A DNA stretch of 64,000 nt from JAHEJA01 sp965656445 (GCA_965656445.1 CBFHKO010000001.1:620001-684000); one strand, 5' to 3'; shown: positions 33,391-42,900, counted from the stretch's first letter. The notes: generated from the letters alone by a model not told the origin. Numbers and translations are program-made.

Positions 33391-33966
33391 TTAGTTGACA
33401 ATTGAATTGGTCTGCCCTGAAACTTCTGCAGTCTCGTCAGGCAAATCAATCTCGTAGAAAGTATATGACAAAGTGATCACTTTTGTGAACTTAGCATCCC
33501 TGTCATCTACCAATTCAGGATCTACATAAAAGGTAACGGGCATTTCAACCCTTTCCCCTGGTTGTAGAACTTGTTCTTCAAAACAAAAACAATCTATTTT
33601 TGTAAAGAAGCCCCCTGCTTCATAGGGAGTTACATTATAGGCCGCCGATCCAGCGATCGGCCGGTCGGATGGGTTGTAGGCTTCATAAAAGGCTAACCCA
33701 GTTTCCCCAATGCGAATTTCCATTTCGCGTTGAAGCGGCTTGAATTCCCAAGCCATATCTCGTTCGAGGGACGCATCAAAGCGTACTTTGATGGTTTTAT
33801 CCAACACAACTTCAGAGCCTGCGTCCGCAGTTTGAGGCTCGCCACCGAACCCAGTGACACGGCAGAACCAGTCATAAAACGGGACCGAGGCCCAAGCGAG
33901 GCTTCCCATAAGGACCACAACACCAACGGTTTGAAAAACGGTTTTACGCTTTGCATCCATCGCCAT
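33391..33966 (-). CDS. ctaG: Cytochrome c oxidase assembly protein CtaG (Cox11)
   Basis: CtaG (Cox11) delivers copper to the CuB site of subunit I. It has 191 residues. A single N-terminal membrane helix (about 10-28) is followed by VPFYDWFCRVTGFGGEPQ with the first conserved Cys, and the copper-binding pair appears in FTKIDCFCFEEQVLQPGE. The ATG overlaps the stop of the 53-residue protein gene (TAATG). Confidence 0.97.
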   Translation of the reverse strand: MAMDAKRKTVFQTVGVVVLMGSLAWASVPFYDWFCRVTGFGGEPQTADAGSEVVLDKTIKVRFDASLERDMAWEFKPLQREMEIRIGETGLAFYEAYNPSDRPIAGSAAYNVTPYEAGGFFTKIDCFCFEEQVLQPGERVEMPVTFYVDPELVDDRDAKFTKVITLSYTFYEIDLPDETAEVSGQTNSIVN

Positions 33967-34127
33967 TATTGTGTCTCCCCTGCTATTGCGCCTGACACAT
34001 TGCCTTCGGTTACTTTGACAACGGTCAACCCAAATACAAGCACAACGAACAAGGCCAAAACGATGCCCAGTCCAAAGTTGCGGCTAAATCTGCGTTTGTG
34101 CAATTCATGCGGTTCTTTAAAACTCAT
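33966..34127 (-). CDS. 53-residue single-helix protein in the cta operon
   Basis: A 53-residue open frame fits exactly between ctaB and ctaG: its ATG (34127) shares ATGA with the ctaB stop and its TAA shares one base with the ctaG ATG. It starts MSFKEPHELHKRRFSRN (basic, cytoplasmic). One hydrophobic helix follows at about 18-40 (LGIVLALFVVLVFGLTVV), then a short polar tail. It resembles the small CoxF-like single-span proteins encoded before ctaG in other alphaproteobacteria, but I cannot confirm the family from sequence alone. A role in oxidase assembly or stability is inferred from position. Confidence 0.85.
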   Translation of the reverse strand: MSFKEPHELHKRRFSRNFGLGIVLALFVVLVFGLTVVKVTEGNVSGAIAGETQ

Positions 34128-35113
34128 AACCATGTTCCCCAACCAAAGCGATCAAGGCCTGCTTCGACCAAAATCGCACCAAAGTGCAAGAACAGATATG
34201 CCAAAGACAGTTTAAAGAATTTACGTTCTTCAGCAAAATTGTCCTGTTCAGACATCTCTTCATCACGACGCCAAATGCACCACGCCCCCAAAAGGAAAAG
34301 AGAATTCAGAACAAGAGCTGTTATAATGTAGATTGCACCACCAAGTGAGGTGAACCCAGCAGCCAATGCAAGGGCCGCGAGCAAAACTGTATAGACTAGG
34401 ATGTGCTTGCGTGTTGCACGACGACCATGTGTAACCGTCAACATAGGAACCTTGGCATCGTCATAATCATTGCGCATAAACAATGCGAGCGCCCAAAAAT
34501 GCGGAGGTGTCCACATAAAGATCAGCGCAAACATAAGAACGCTTTCAACAGAGACGCCACCTGTTGCAACGGCCCAGCCGATCATCGGAGGAAAGGCACC
34601 AGCGGCACCACCAATGACGATGTTTTGAGGTGTCCAACGCTTGAGCCACATCGTGTAGATCACGACATAAAAGAAAATCGTAAATGCCAAGAAACCTGCA
34701 GCCGCGAAGTTAGAGGCCAAGCCCAACATAACCACGGAAAACCCAGACAGAGCCAAGCCCAATGCCTTAGCTTCGCCTTCGGTGACTTTACCCGCGGGGA
34801 TTGGACGCTTGCGTGTCCGTCGCATGACGCGATCAATGTCGGCATCATACCACATGTTCAATGCCCCTGATGCCCCACCGCCCAAAGCGATGAATAGGAT
34901 CGAGACCGCAGCGACAAAAGGATGAACTGAAACGGGTGCAGCCATGAGGCCAACGAAAGCTGTGAATACGACCAACGACATAACACGCGGCTTCAACAAG
35001 GCGACGTAATCGCCAAATTGTGCATCGTCTGTGTAGACAGTGTTATGTACGCTTGTATCGCTCATGTCGCTCTCGTGAGTGTGCCCCAGTTTGGGCTGGG
35101 ACACTGGTTTCAT
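34124..35113 (-). CDS. ctaB: Protoheme IX farnesyltransferase (heme O synthase) CtaB
   Basis: CtaB adds a farnesyl group to heme b to make heme O, the precursor of heme A. It has 329 residues with about nine membrane helices. The prenyltransferase Asp-rich motif is in NMWYDADIDRVMRRTRKRP, and a second is in FMRNDYDDAKVPML. The ATG at 35113 lies one base after the coxB stop; another ATG 16 codons in (35065) begins MSDTSVHN and is a possible alternative start. The gene is coupled to the 53-residue protein by an ATGA overlap. Confidence 0.96.
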   Translation of the reverse strand: MKPVSQPKLGHTHESDMSDTSVHNTVYTDDAQFGDYVALLKPRVMSLVVFTAFVGLMAAPVSVHPFVAAVSILFIALGGGASGALNMWYDADIDRVMRRTRKRPIPAGKVTEGEAKALGLALSGFSVVMLGLASNFAAAGFLAFTIFFYVVIYTMWLKRWTPQNIVIGGAAGAFPPMIGWAVATGGVSVESVLMFALIFMWTPPHFWALALFMRNDYDDAKVPMLTVTHGRRATRKHILVYTVLLAALALAAGFTSLGGAIYIITALVLNSLFLLGAWCIWRRDEEMSEQDNFAEERKFFKLSLAYLFLHFGAILVEAGLDRFGWGTWL

Positions 35114-35114
35114 A

Positions 35115-35975
35115 TTAGTTAGCAGAAGCTACGTCAAAAGATGCAGGCGCGCCGGCATATTCTTCTCTGGCCTCAATCAACCATGCGTCATATTCTTCTT
35201 GGCTGACAACTTTAACAGTGATCGGCATGTAGGCGTGGTCTTTGCCGCACAATTCTGAACACTGACCAAAGTAAACGCCTTCGCGCTCTGCAGCAAACCA
35301 AAGCTGACCAAGACGACCTGGAACCGCGTCTTGCTTGACGCCAAAGGATGGGATGGTCCAGCTATGGATCACGTCCGCACCTGTCACTTGCATCACAACT
35401 GTTTTTCCGACTGGAACAACAACCGCTGTGTCTGTGGCTAACAAGAATTCATCGCGTGAATAACCCGCTTCGATCAATTCGGCCTCAACCTCATCATTCA
35501 AGACTTTGCCGTCACCGATCATGAAGCTGTCAAAGCCAAATCCTTCGTCAACGTATTCGTAGCCCCAGTACCACTGGTAACCGGTCACTTTGATATTGAT
35601 ATCGCCTTCTGGAATTTCTTGCTGTTTGAACAAGATCGGCAAGGACCATGCACCAATCACAACAAGAACCAGAATTGGAATAACCGTCCAAGCAACTTCA
35701 ACTGGTGAGTTGTGTGTAAAGCTGGCTGGGTTTGGGTTCGTACGGCGGTTAAAGCGCACCATTGCGTAAACCAAAAGGGCGGTCACAAACAATACGATAG
35801 CTGTGATGATGTAAAGAATCATCTCATCCAACCACTGTAGGTCGCGTGCTAGTTCAGTGGCCGCAGGTTGGAAACCAAGTCCACCCTGTGTTGGCACACC
35901 AACAATTTCGCCTGCCATGGCAGGAAGTGCAGTAAAAGCAGCCAAGAGGCCAAGAAGCTTTGATGTATGTCGCAT
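35115..35975 (-). CDS. coxB: Cytochrome c oxidase subunit II
   Basis: Subunit II carries the CuA electron-entry site of the oxidase. It has 286 residues. A signal peptide (about 1-21, ending PAMAG) is followed by two membrane helices (about 50-75 and 90-115) and the periplasmic cupredoxin domain. CuA ligands are visible: Cys239, Cys243, His247 and Met250 in CSELCGKDHAYM, and the upstream His in VIHSWTIPSFG. It heads the row coxB-ctaB-small protein-ctaG-coxC. AGGGTG lies 6 bases before the ATG. Confidence 0.98.
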   Translation of the reverse strand: MRHTSKLLGLLAAFTALPAMAGEIVGVPTQGGLGFQPAATELARDLQWLDEMILYIITAIVLFVTALLVYAMVRFNRRTNPNPASFTHNSPVEVAWTVIPILVLVVIGAWSLPILFKQQEIPEGDINIKVTGYQWYWGYEYVDEGFGFDSFMIGDGKVLNDEVEAELIEAGYSRDEFLLATDTAVVVPVGKTVVMQVTGADVIHSWTIPSFGVKQDAVPGRLGQLWFAAEREGVYFGQCSELCGKDHAYMPITVKVVSQEEYDAWLIEAREEYAGAPASFDVASAN

Positions 35976-36166
35976 AATTCACCCTGATCGGTTGAGTGTC
36001 TCTCTCAGGACCCCTTAGCGTCACACTTGTCGCAATGCAAAGGAATCCCATTGTGTTCTGAAGGGTTTCAATCATATTCTGCTTCGTAGATAAAGAACCA
36101 AGATTGCGGCAAAGAGCCGCTTCATGATATTTTTGTGATATCATCCAACGAAAAAGGCTCATTTTC

Positions 36167-37588
36167 ATGTCAAACGGATACTTTAGCCCCTTCGAAACCG
36201 CTGTGGACCGTGAGTCAGCTCTCGCTATTTTGCGAAATTCGACACTTGGGGCGGATGATGGCGAGCTTTTTTTCGAACGTCGGCAGTCGGAAACCTTGGT
36301 TTTGGAAGACAATCGACTCAAGTCGGCGAACTTTGACGCGTCAGAAGGATTCGGCTTGCGCGCGGTGCATGGTGACGTCACGGGATATGCCCATTCAACC
36401 GAAATAAGCGAAGCTGCGATGAAGCGCGCGGCGTCAACTGTGGCATTGGCCGCTCAGGACACCCAAAGCACGATGGCCGTTGCGCCTCTGTCAACGAACA
36501 ACAATCTATATCCGGCCTTTGACCCAACCCAAGAGGTCAGCTTTGCTGCCAAAATTGATGTATTGCGTGAAATCGATGCCTTTGTGCGTGATCTCGATCC
36601 TCGTGTGATCCAAGTCAGCGCCGTGATTTCCGCCTCCTGCCAAGAGATCGTCATTTTGCGCCCCGAAGATGATGTCTTAACCGATACCCGCCCAATGACG
36701 CGGGTGAACATCTCCGTTATCGTCGAAGAAAACGGCCGTCGTGAGACGGGAACCGCGGGTGGAGGTGGACGCTTTGCCCTTGGTCAATTGATCGACCCTC
36801 AAGATTGGCAACCCAAAGCGAAAGAAGCCTTGCGTGTCGCCTTAGTCAACTTAACGGCGGAGCCTGCTCCTGCGGGTGTCATGGATGTCGTTCTTGGGCC
36901 AGGCTGGCCTGGAATATTGTTGCACGAGGCTATCGGACATGGCCTAGAGGGTGATTTCAACCGCAAAGGATCAAGTGCCTTTGCGGGCATGATGGGACAA
37001 CAAATCGCCGCCACGGGCGTAACTGTTCTAGATGATGGCACCCTCCCCAATCGTCGTGGATCGCTCAACATAGATGATGAAGGCACACCATCAGGAAAAA
37101 ACACATTGATCGAAGACGGAGTTTTGGTGGGCTATATGCAGGATCGCCAAAACGCACGTTTGATGGGCGTGGCCCCCACAGGGAACGGGCGACGCGAAAG
37201 CTATGCACATGCTCCGATGCCACGGATGACCAACACCTATATGATGGGTGGCGAAACCGAGCCTCAAGATATTGTCGCCGATCTCAAGGATGGAATTTAC
37301 GCAGTTGGATTTGGCGGTGGTCAAGTTGACATAACCAACGGCAAATTCGTCTTTTCATGTACAGAAGCCTATCGCGTTAAAAACGGTCAAATCGGCGCTC
37401 CTGTCACGGGGGCCACATTGATCGGCGACGGCGCGACATCCTTGCAACATATCCGCGCGCTCGGCAATGACATGGCTCTTGACCCCGGAATGGGTAACTG
37501 CGGCAAAGCAGGTCAATGGGTTCCCGTCGGAGTTGGACAGCCGACCGTGATGATCGGCGGGCTCACTGTTGGTGGGTCAGGAACCTAA
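36167..37588 (+). CDS. tldD: Metalloprotease TldD
   Basis: TldD is the zinc-protease subunit of the TldD/TldE pair, which cleaves small unfolded peptides. It has 473 residues with the metal-binding HEAIGHGLEGD (HExxxH type) near residue 255 and C-terminal GGGQVDITNGKFVFS and FSCTEAYRVKNGQIG segments. No tldE gene is adjacent. It is divergent from coxB, with 191 bases between starts. Confidence 0.96.
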   Translation: MSNGYFSPFETAVDRESALAILRNSTLGADDGELFFERRQSETLVLEDNRLKSANFDASEGFGLRAVHGDVTGYAHSTEISEAAMKRAASTVALAAQDTQSTMAVAPLSTNNNLYPAFDPTQEVSFAAKIDVLREIDAFVRDLDPRVIQVSAVISASCQEIVILRPEDDVLTDTRPMTRVNISVIVEENGRRETGTAGGGGRFALGQLIDPQDWQPKAKEALRVALVNLTAEPAPAGVMDVVLGPGWPGILLHEAIGHGLEGDFNRKGSSAFAGMMGQQIAATGVTVLDDGTLPNRRGSLNIDDEGTPSGKNTLIEDGVLVGYMQDRQNARLMGVAPTGNGRRESYAHAPMPRMTNTYMMGGETEPQDIVADLKDGIYAVGFGGGQVDITNGKFVFSCTEAYRVKNGQIGAPVTGATLIGDGATSLQHIRALGNDMALDPGMGNCGKAGQWVPVGVGQPTVMIGGLTVGGSGT

Positions 37589-37658
37589 GTCACCGATAAT
37601 TTACTTAAAATTAAGGGAACCCCGAGTATTCATGATTCTGTAAGCAGACGGAGTCGTG

Positions 37659-38789
37659 ATGGCCGACGAATATTTTTCTTCCACTCACCCCCTACTCCCA
37701 CCCACCTCGGAAGATGATCGGGTATTGTGGCTTCGTCTCTTGCGCTCGCGACGTGTTGGAATAAGCACGTTCTATCGGCTTATGTCGGAATATGGGTCGG
37801 CCCAAAACGCACTCGCGCAGCTTCCTCAAATTGCACAAGAGGCCGGTGTCGACAATTATCAATCATTTAGTGAGGCCGCCGCCCTTGCGGAAATGAAAGC
37901 TGGCGCAAAATTCGGCGCACGTCTCATTTTCAAAGGCGAGGCGTCGTATCCGAAATCGCTCTATGATCTGGGGGATGCGCCTCCAATGCTCTGGGTTAAA
38001 GGGAACATCGATCTCCTCACACGCCAATCGGTGGCGATGGTAGGCGCACGAAACGCATCCTCTCTTGGAACAAGAATGGCGAAATACTTGGCCCAAGACA
38101 TGGGCTCACATGACTGGATCCTCGTGTCTGGGCTCGCACGTGGAATTGATGCGGCGGCCCATACCGCCGCTCTTACGACAGGAACGATTGCCGTACTGGG
38201 CGGAGGGGTTGATGTTTTCTACCCGACAGAAAACCGCCAATTGGCCGAAGCGATTGCCGAGAAAGGCCTGTTAATATCCGAACAACCAATGGGCCTGCAG
38301 CCCATGGCGCGACATTTCCCAATGAGGAACCGCCTCATATCAGGGCTCGCCAAAGGGGTGATCGTCATTGAGGCGGCCTCAAAATCTGGATCGCTCATTA
38401 CGGCCAAAAACGCCCTTGATCAGGGTCGGGATGTCCTTGTTGTGCCAGGTCATCCCTTTGATGCACGATCTAGCGGGTGCAACATGTTGCTGCGTGATGG
38501 GGCCACGTTGGTGCGCAACGCAGAAGATGTCATCGAGGCACTGTCCCCTCAGATGCAATATGCGATGGACATTCCCGAACCACCCGCCGAACCACAGCGC
38601 AGCCTTCGAGAGACATCGCAGCTTCATCAGAAAATCCTCGACAAGCTCAGCACATCTGGCCTTCCAGAAGATCAGTTGATCCGAGATTTGAAAACGAGTG
38701 CGCCTCAAATATCCCCCGTGATTTTGGATTTGGAGCTTGCTGGCAAAATCGAACGCCAAGCTGGTGGATTGCTTGCCCGCACAACCTAG
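37659..38789 (+). CDS. dprA: DNA processing protein DprA
   Basis: DprA binds single-stranded DNA and loads RecA during natural transformation. It has 376 residues from the ATG at 37659 (a GTG sits directly before it); CGGAG lies 5 bases upstream. An N-terminal SAM-like domain precedes the extended Rossmann fold with VAMVGARNASSLGTRMA, LVSGLARGIDAAAH, and FPMRNRLISGLAKGVIVIEA. The C-terminal winged-helix-like domain is near 310-370. No other competence gene is adjacent. Confidence 0.95.
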   Translation: MADEYFSSTHPLLPPTSEDDRVLWLRLLRSRRVGISTFYRLMSEYGSAQNALAQLPQIAQEAGVDNYQSFSEAAALAEMKAGAKFGARLIFKGEASYPKSLYDLGDAPPMLWVKGNIDLLTRQSVAMVGARNASSLGTRMAKYLAQDMGSHDWILVSGLARGIDAAAHTAALTTGTIAVLGGGVDVFYPTENRQLAEAIAEKGLLISEQPMGLQPMARHFPMRNRLISGLAKGVIVIEAASKSGSLITAKNALDQGRDVLVVPGHPFDARSSGCNMLLRDGATLVRNAEDVIEALSPQMQYAMDIPEPPAEPQRSLRETSQLHQKILDKLSTSGLPEDQLIRDLKTSAPQISPVILDLELAGKIERQAGGLLARTT

Positions 38790-38896
38790 CGAAACGCACA
38801 ACACATATATTTCATAATTAGGTGCATTGACAAACCTGCCCATTGCCCCCCATCTTCCGCCGCCATAGTGCTAGGTAAGAGTCGGAAGGAGATTCA

Positions 38897-41455
38897 ATGC
38901 CCGTCGTCGTTGTCGAAAGCCCTGCGAAAGCAAAAACAATTAACAAATATTTGGGTTCCGACTATACAGTCTTGGCCTCATATGGTCACGTCCGCGACCT
39001 TCCTCCAAAGAACGGGTCCGTTGATACTGACAATGGGTTTGAAATGCTTTGGGAGGTTGGAACAGACAGCCGCAAACATGTCAAAGCCATCGCTGACGCC
39101 TTAAAAGACGACAACGAACTGATCCTCGCGACCGACCCCGATCGCGAAGGAGAAGCGATTTCTTGGCACCTTGAGGAAACATTGCGCAAACGTCGCGCCA
39201 TTAAAAAAGACACCCCAGTTAGCCGTGTCGTTTTCAACGCGATCACCAAAGCGGCCGTGACTGAGGCCATGCAAAACCCACGCGAAGTCGATGCGCCTTT
39301 GGTTCATGCATACCTTGCCCGTCGCGCCTTGGATTACCTTGTTGGGTTCAATCTTTCTCCTGTTTTGTGGCGCAAATTACCCGGTGCCAAATCTGCGGGC
39401 CGCGTGCAATCTGTGTGTCTGCGACTTATCGTTGAGCGTGAAATGGAAATCGAAGCGTTTCGCGCCAAAGAATATTGGTCGGTCAAGGCGCTCTTGGGAT
39501 CACAACGCGGTCAGGAATTCGAAGCGCGTCTCGTTAGCCTCGCGGGTAAAAAGCTTGATAAACATGATCTCGCCAATGAGACCCAAGCCGACATGGCGGT
39601 CCAAGCGATCCGTAGCCGTGATCTCACCGTGCAATCCGTAGAAGCGAAACCAGGGACGCGCAATCCCTCCGCCCCGTTCATGACGTCGACCCTTCAACAA
39701 GAAGCCAGCCGTAAATTTGGGATGGGGGCACGTCAAACGATGAATGCCGCCCAGCGCCTCTATGAAGCTGGTCACATTACATATATGCGAACAGATGGGA
39801 TCGACATGGCGCCCGAGGCGGTGATGGCCGCGCGCGATGCGATTAAAGATCGATATGGTGACAACTATGTTCCCAAATCACCGCGTATGTACAAAAACAA
39901 AGCGAAGAATGCGCAAGAAGCCCACGAATGTATTCGTCCAACCGATATGCGCCGCGATGCGCCATCTTTGAAGCTGACGGATGCCGATCAGCGCAAGCTG
40001 TATGACCTTATTTGGAAACGCACGATTGCCTGCCAAATGGAAGCCGCGCGTTTGGAACGCACTGTCGCCGAAATAGCAAGCGCAGATGGCCAAGTTGTTC
40101 TTCGTGCCAATGGACAGGTTGTGTTGTTTGACGGGTTTATGCGGGTCTACGAAGAAGGCCGCGACGATTCTGTTGTAGATGACGACGACAAGCGCCTTCC
40201 ACAATTGATGCAGGGTGAAACGGCTGAAAAACGCGCTGTTACGCCTGAGCAACATTTCACACAGCCCCCACCCCGTTATACTGAGGCCACTTTGGTCAAA
40301 CGTATGGAAGAGTTGGGAATTGGGCGTCCGTCAACCTACGCCTCTATTGTCACGACAATTCAAGAGCGCGATTATGTGCGCAAAGAGCAAAACCGTCTTA
40401 TCCCTGAGGATAAAGGGCGCATTGTTACGATCTTTTTGCTGAACTTCTTTAAACGCTATGTGGAATATGACTTTACTGCGGGACTAGAGGATCAACTCGA
40501 TCACGTCTCCGCAGGGGATGCCGATTACAAAGAATTGCTAGGTCAATTCTGGCGTGATTTTTCGGCGGCGATTTCTGAAACCTCTGACCTGAGGATTTCC
40601 GAGGTTCTCGATGTTTTGGATGCGGCCCTTGCGCCTCAGCTCTATCCCCCAAAGGAGGACGGCTCTGATCCACGGACCTGCCCAAAATGTGGTGTCGGTC
40701 AATTACATTTGAAATCCTCACGCACGGGCGGATTTGTCGGGTGTGGGAATTATCCTGAATGTACCTTTACCCGCCCGATTTCTGGAGATGCGGATGATAC
40801 GGGCGATCGCATATTAGGCGAAGATCAAGGCGATGATATCAGCCTAAAATCAGGTCGCTTTGGTCCCTACGTCCAACGCGGGGATGCAACACCTGAGAAC
40901 AAGAAACCACCGCGTGCCAGCCTTCCGAAGGGATGGTCCAAGGACGACATGGATTTGGAAAAAGCTCTGATGCTTTTGAACCTCCCCCGTGAAATCGGAC
41001 CACATCCAGAAGATGGCGTTATGGTCGAGGCGGGCATTGGACGCTATGGTCCCTTTATTAAACACGGGTCTGTTTATGCCAATATCAAAGAAGTCGATGA
41101 TGTCTTTGTGATCGGCATGAACCGTGCGATGGAAGAACTGGCCAAGAAAGCCGCCCGTGGGGGTGGTCGCACACGCACCGCGGCGGCCCCGCTCAAGGAA
41201 CTTGGGGAACACCCAACCGAAGGCGGTCCGGTGAATGTCATGGATGGACGCTACGGGGCCTATGTGAAATTTGGTAAAATCAACGCCACTCTTCCCAAGG
41301 ATGTTGAGGCCGCAGATGTCACTATGGACATGGCGGTCGCCTTGATCGCCGAAAAGGCCTCAAAAGGCGGCAAAAAGAAAGCCGCTCCAAAAAAGGCCGC
41401 CCCAAAGAAAGCAGCGCCCAAGAAAAAACCCGCAGCTAAGAAAAAAGCGGACTAA
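38897..41455 (+). CDS. topA: DNA topoisomerase I (type IA)
   Basis: TopA relaxes negative supercoils. It has 852 residues. The N-terminal TOPRIM domain starts VVVESPAKAKTINKYLG with the acidic triad in ATDPDREGEAISWH. The active-site tyrosine is Tyr296 in YMRTDG. A four-cysteine zinc motif (CPKCG and CGNYPEC) is near 595-620. Several topoisomerase C-terminal repeats follow (SGRFGPYVQ, IGRYGPFIKHG and DGRYGAYVKFG). The C-terminus ends in a Lys/Ala/Pro-rich tail with KKAAP repeats, probably adding DNA affinity. GGAAGGAG lies 6 bases before the ATG. Confidence 0.97.
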   Translation: MPVVVVESPAKAKTINKYLGSDYTVLASYGHVRDLPPKNGSVDTDNGFEMLWEVGTDSRKHVKAIADALKDDNELILATDPDREGEAISWHLEETLRKRRAIKKDTPVSRVVFNAITKAAVTEAMQNPREVDAPLVHAYLARRALDYLVGFNLSPVLWRKLPGAKSAGRVQSVCLRLIVEREMEIEAFRAKEYWSVKALLGSQRGQEFEARLVSLAGKKLDKHDLANETQADMAVQAIRSRDLTVQSVEAKPGTRNPSAPFMTSTLQQEASRKFGMGARQTMNAAQRLYEAGHITYMRTDGIDMAPEAVMAARDAIKDRYGDNYVPKSPRMYKNKAKNAQEAHECIRPTDMRRDAPSLKLTDADQRKLYDLIWKRTIACQMEAARLERTVAEIASADGQVVLRANGQVVLFDGFMRVYEEGRDDSVVDDDDKRLPQLMQGETAEKRAVTPEQHFTQPPPRYTEATLVKRMEELGIGRPSTYASIVTTIQERDYVRKEQNRLIPEDKGRIVTIFLLNFFKRYVEYDFTAGLEDQLDHVSAGDADYKELLGQFWRDFSAAISETSDLRISEVLDVLDAALAPQLYPPKEDGSDPRTCPKCGVGQLHLKSSRTGGFVGCGNYPECTFTRPISGDADDTGDRILGEDQGDDISLKSGRFGPYVQRGDATPENKKPPRASLPKGWSKDDMDLEKALMLLNLPREIGPHPEDGVMVEAGIGRYGPFIKHGSVYANIKEVDDVFVIGMNRAMEELAKKAARGGGRTRTAAAPLKELGEHPTEGGPVNVMDGRYGAYVKFGKINATLPKDVEAADVTMDMAVALIAEKASKGGKKKAAPKKAAPKKAAPKKKPAAKKKAD

Positions 41456-41468
41456 GTCCTAAGCGTAG

Positions 41469-41503
41469 AATTCGAAGCCCTATGAATTAATGGGCTTCGA
41501 ATT
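41469..41503. terminator. 12-bp perfect hairpin between topA and scoA
   Basis: AATTCGAAGCCC and GGGCTTCGAATT form a 12-base perfect stem with an 11-base loop, 13 bases after the topA stop. The following bases (GACTTCCTTTG) are only moderately T-rich, so intrinsic termination is uncertain. It could equally be an operator for the scoAB promoter, which must lie in this 104-base gap. Confidence 0.5.
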
Positions 41504-41559
41504 GACTTCCTTTGATTGAACCGTCAAAAGTTTGAACAGGTTAAATCAAGGAGCTTTTC

Positions 41560-42258
41560 ATGAAAAAAGTTTACGGATCAGCCGCCGAAGCCTTAGATGG
41601 TTTGTTATTTGATGGCATGTTCATTGCCTCCGGTGGTTTTGGCTTGTGCGGCATACCTGAATTATTGCTGCAAGCTATCAAAGACGCTGGAACCAAAGAC
41701 CTCACATTTGCATCCAATAACGCAGGCGTGGACGATTTTGGCATTGGCATTTTGCTTCAAACGAAGCAGGTCAAGAAAATGATTTCGTCTTATGTGGGTG
41801 AAAACGCCGAATTCATGCGTCAATATTTGTCAGGCGAATTAGAGCTGGAATTCAACCCCCAAGGCACCTTGGCCGAACGCATGCGCTCTGGTGGATGTGG
41901 TATTCCGGGGTTTTATACAAAAACTGGCGTCGGCACTGTGATTGCAGAAGGTAAAGAGCATAAAGAGTTCAACGGCGAAACCTATATCCTTGAAGAAGGC
42001 ATTTTTGCCGATCTTGCCATTGTTAAAGCATGGAAAGCTGATGAAACAGGGAACCTCGTGTTCCGCAAAGCGGCGCGCAACTTTAATCCCCCTGCGGCGA
42101 TGTGCGGCAAAACCTGCGTGGTTGAGGTCGAAGAAATTGTGCCGACAGGATCACTAGACCCTGATCATATTCACCTTCCCGGTATTTATGTGCATCGCAT
42201 TATCCAAGGCGATCATGAAAAACGGATTGAACAGCGCACAACGCGCCCAGCGGCATAA
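41560..42258 (+). CDS. scoA: 3-oxoacid CoA-transferase subunit A
   Basis: Subunit A of succinyl-CoA:3-ketoacid CoA-transferase activates acetoacetate with CoA from succinyl-CoA. It has 232 residues. Family features are the Gly-rich IASGGFGLCGIPELLLQA near residue 22, NAGVDDFGIG, and EADGNLV-like DETGNLVFRKAARNFNP. AAGGAG lies 6 bases before the ATG. It is followed 12 bases later by scoB, and the pair forms an operon. Confidence 0.94.
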   Translation: MKKVYGSAAEALDGLLFDGMFIASGGFGLCGIPELLLQAIKDAGTKDLTFASNNAGVDDFGIGILLQTKQVKKMISSYVGENAEFMRQYLSGELELEFNPQGTLAERMRSGGCGIPGFYTKTGVGTVIAEGKEHKEFNGETYILEEGIFADLAIVKAWKADETGNLVFRKAARNFNPPAAMCGKTCVVEVEEIVPTGSLDPDHIHLPGIYVHRIIQGDHEKRIEQRTTRPAA

Positions 42259-42270
42259 GGAGGTCTGAGC

Positions 42271-42900
42271 ATGGCATGGGATCGTAATCAAATGGCCGCA
42301 CGCGCGGCACTGGAATTACAAGACGGATGGTACGTGAACCTAGGGATCGGTATTCCGACCCTCGTGTCCAACTATATCCCCGAGGGGATCGAGGTCACTC
42401 TGCAATCTGAAAACGGTATGCTGGGCATGGGTCCGTTCCCTATTGAGGGCGAAGAAGATGCGGACCTGATTAACGCAGGCAAGCAAACCATTACGGAGCT
42501 CCCTCAAACCGCCTATTTCGATAGCGCCACATCTTTTGGGATGATCCGAGGCGGTAAAATTGCAATGGCCATCCTTGGTGCAATGGAAGTCGCGGAAAAT
42601 GGCGATTTGGCAAACTGGATGATTCCAGGAAAATTGGTCAAAGGCATGGGCGGTGCGATGGACTTGGTCGCAGGGGTTGGCCGCGTTGTGGTTGTTATGG
42701 ATCACACCAACAAACACGGCGACAGCAAGGTTCTCACAGAATGCACGCTTCCTCTGACAGGGAAAGGTGTCGTTGATCGGATTATCACGAACCTCGGCGT
42801 TCTCGATGTTGTTGACGGTGGATTGAAAATCGTGGAATGCGCCGAAGGTGTCACCGAAGCAGAGCTACGCGCCGCGACATTGGCAACGATTGTTGATTAA
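42271..42900 (+). CDS. scoB: 3-oxoacid CoA-transferase subunit B
   Basis: This is the catalytic subunit, which forms a glutamyl-CoA thioester. It has 209 residues. The nucleophilic Glu is in LQSENGMLGMGPFP near residue 47, and the Gly-rich VNLGIGIPTLVSNYI precedes it. A near-perfect AAGGAGGT lies before the ATG, suggesting strong translation. The gene ends inside the 4-base TTAA shared with the convergent transglycosylase gene. Confidence 0.95.
   Translation: MAWDRNQMAARAALELQDGWYVNLGIGIPTLVSNYIPEGIEVTLQSENGMLGMGPFPIEGEEDADLINAGKQTITELPQTAYFDSATSFGMIRGGKIAMAILGAMEVAENGDLANWMIPGKLVKGMGGAMDLVAGVGRVVVVMDHTNKHGDSKVLTECTLPLTGKGVVDRIITNLGVLDVVDGGLKIVECAEGVTEAELRAATLATIVD

Noticed and set aside
41385..41455. 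Lys/Ala/Pro repeats at the end of topA as a separate histone-like gene
   Set aside because: The frame is continuous with TopA, and such basic tails are common on alphaproteobacterial topoisomerase I.
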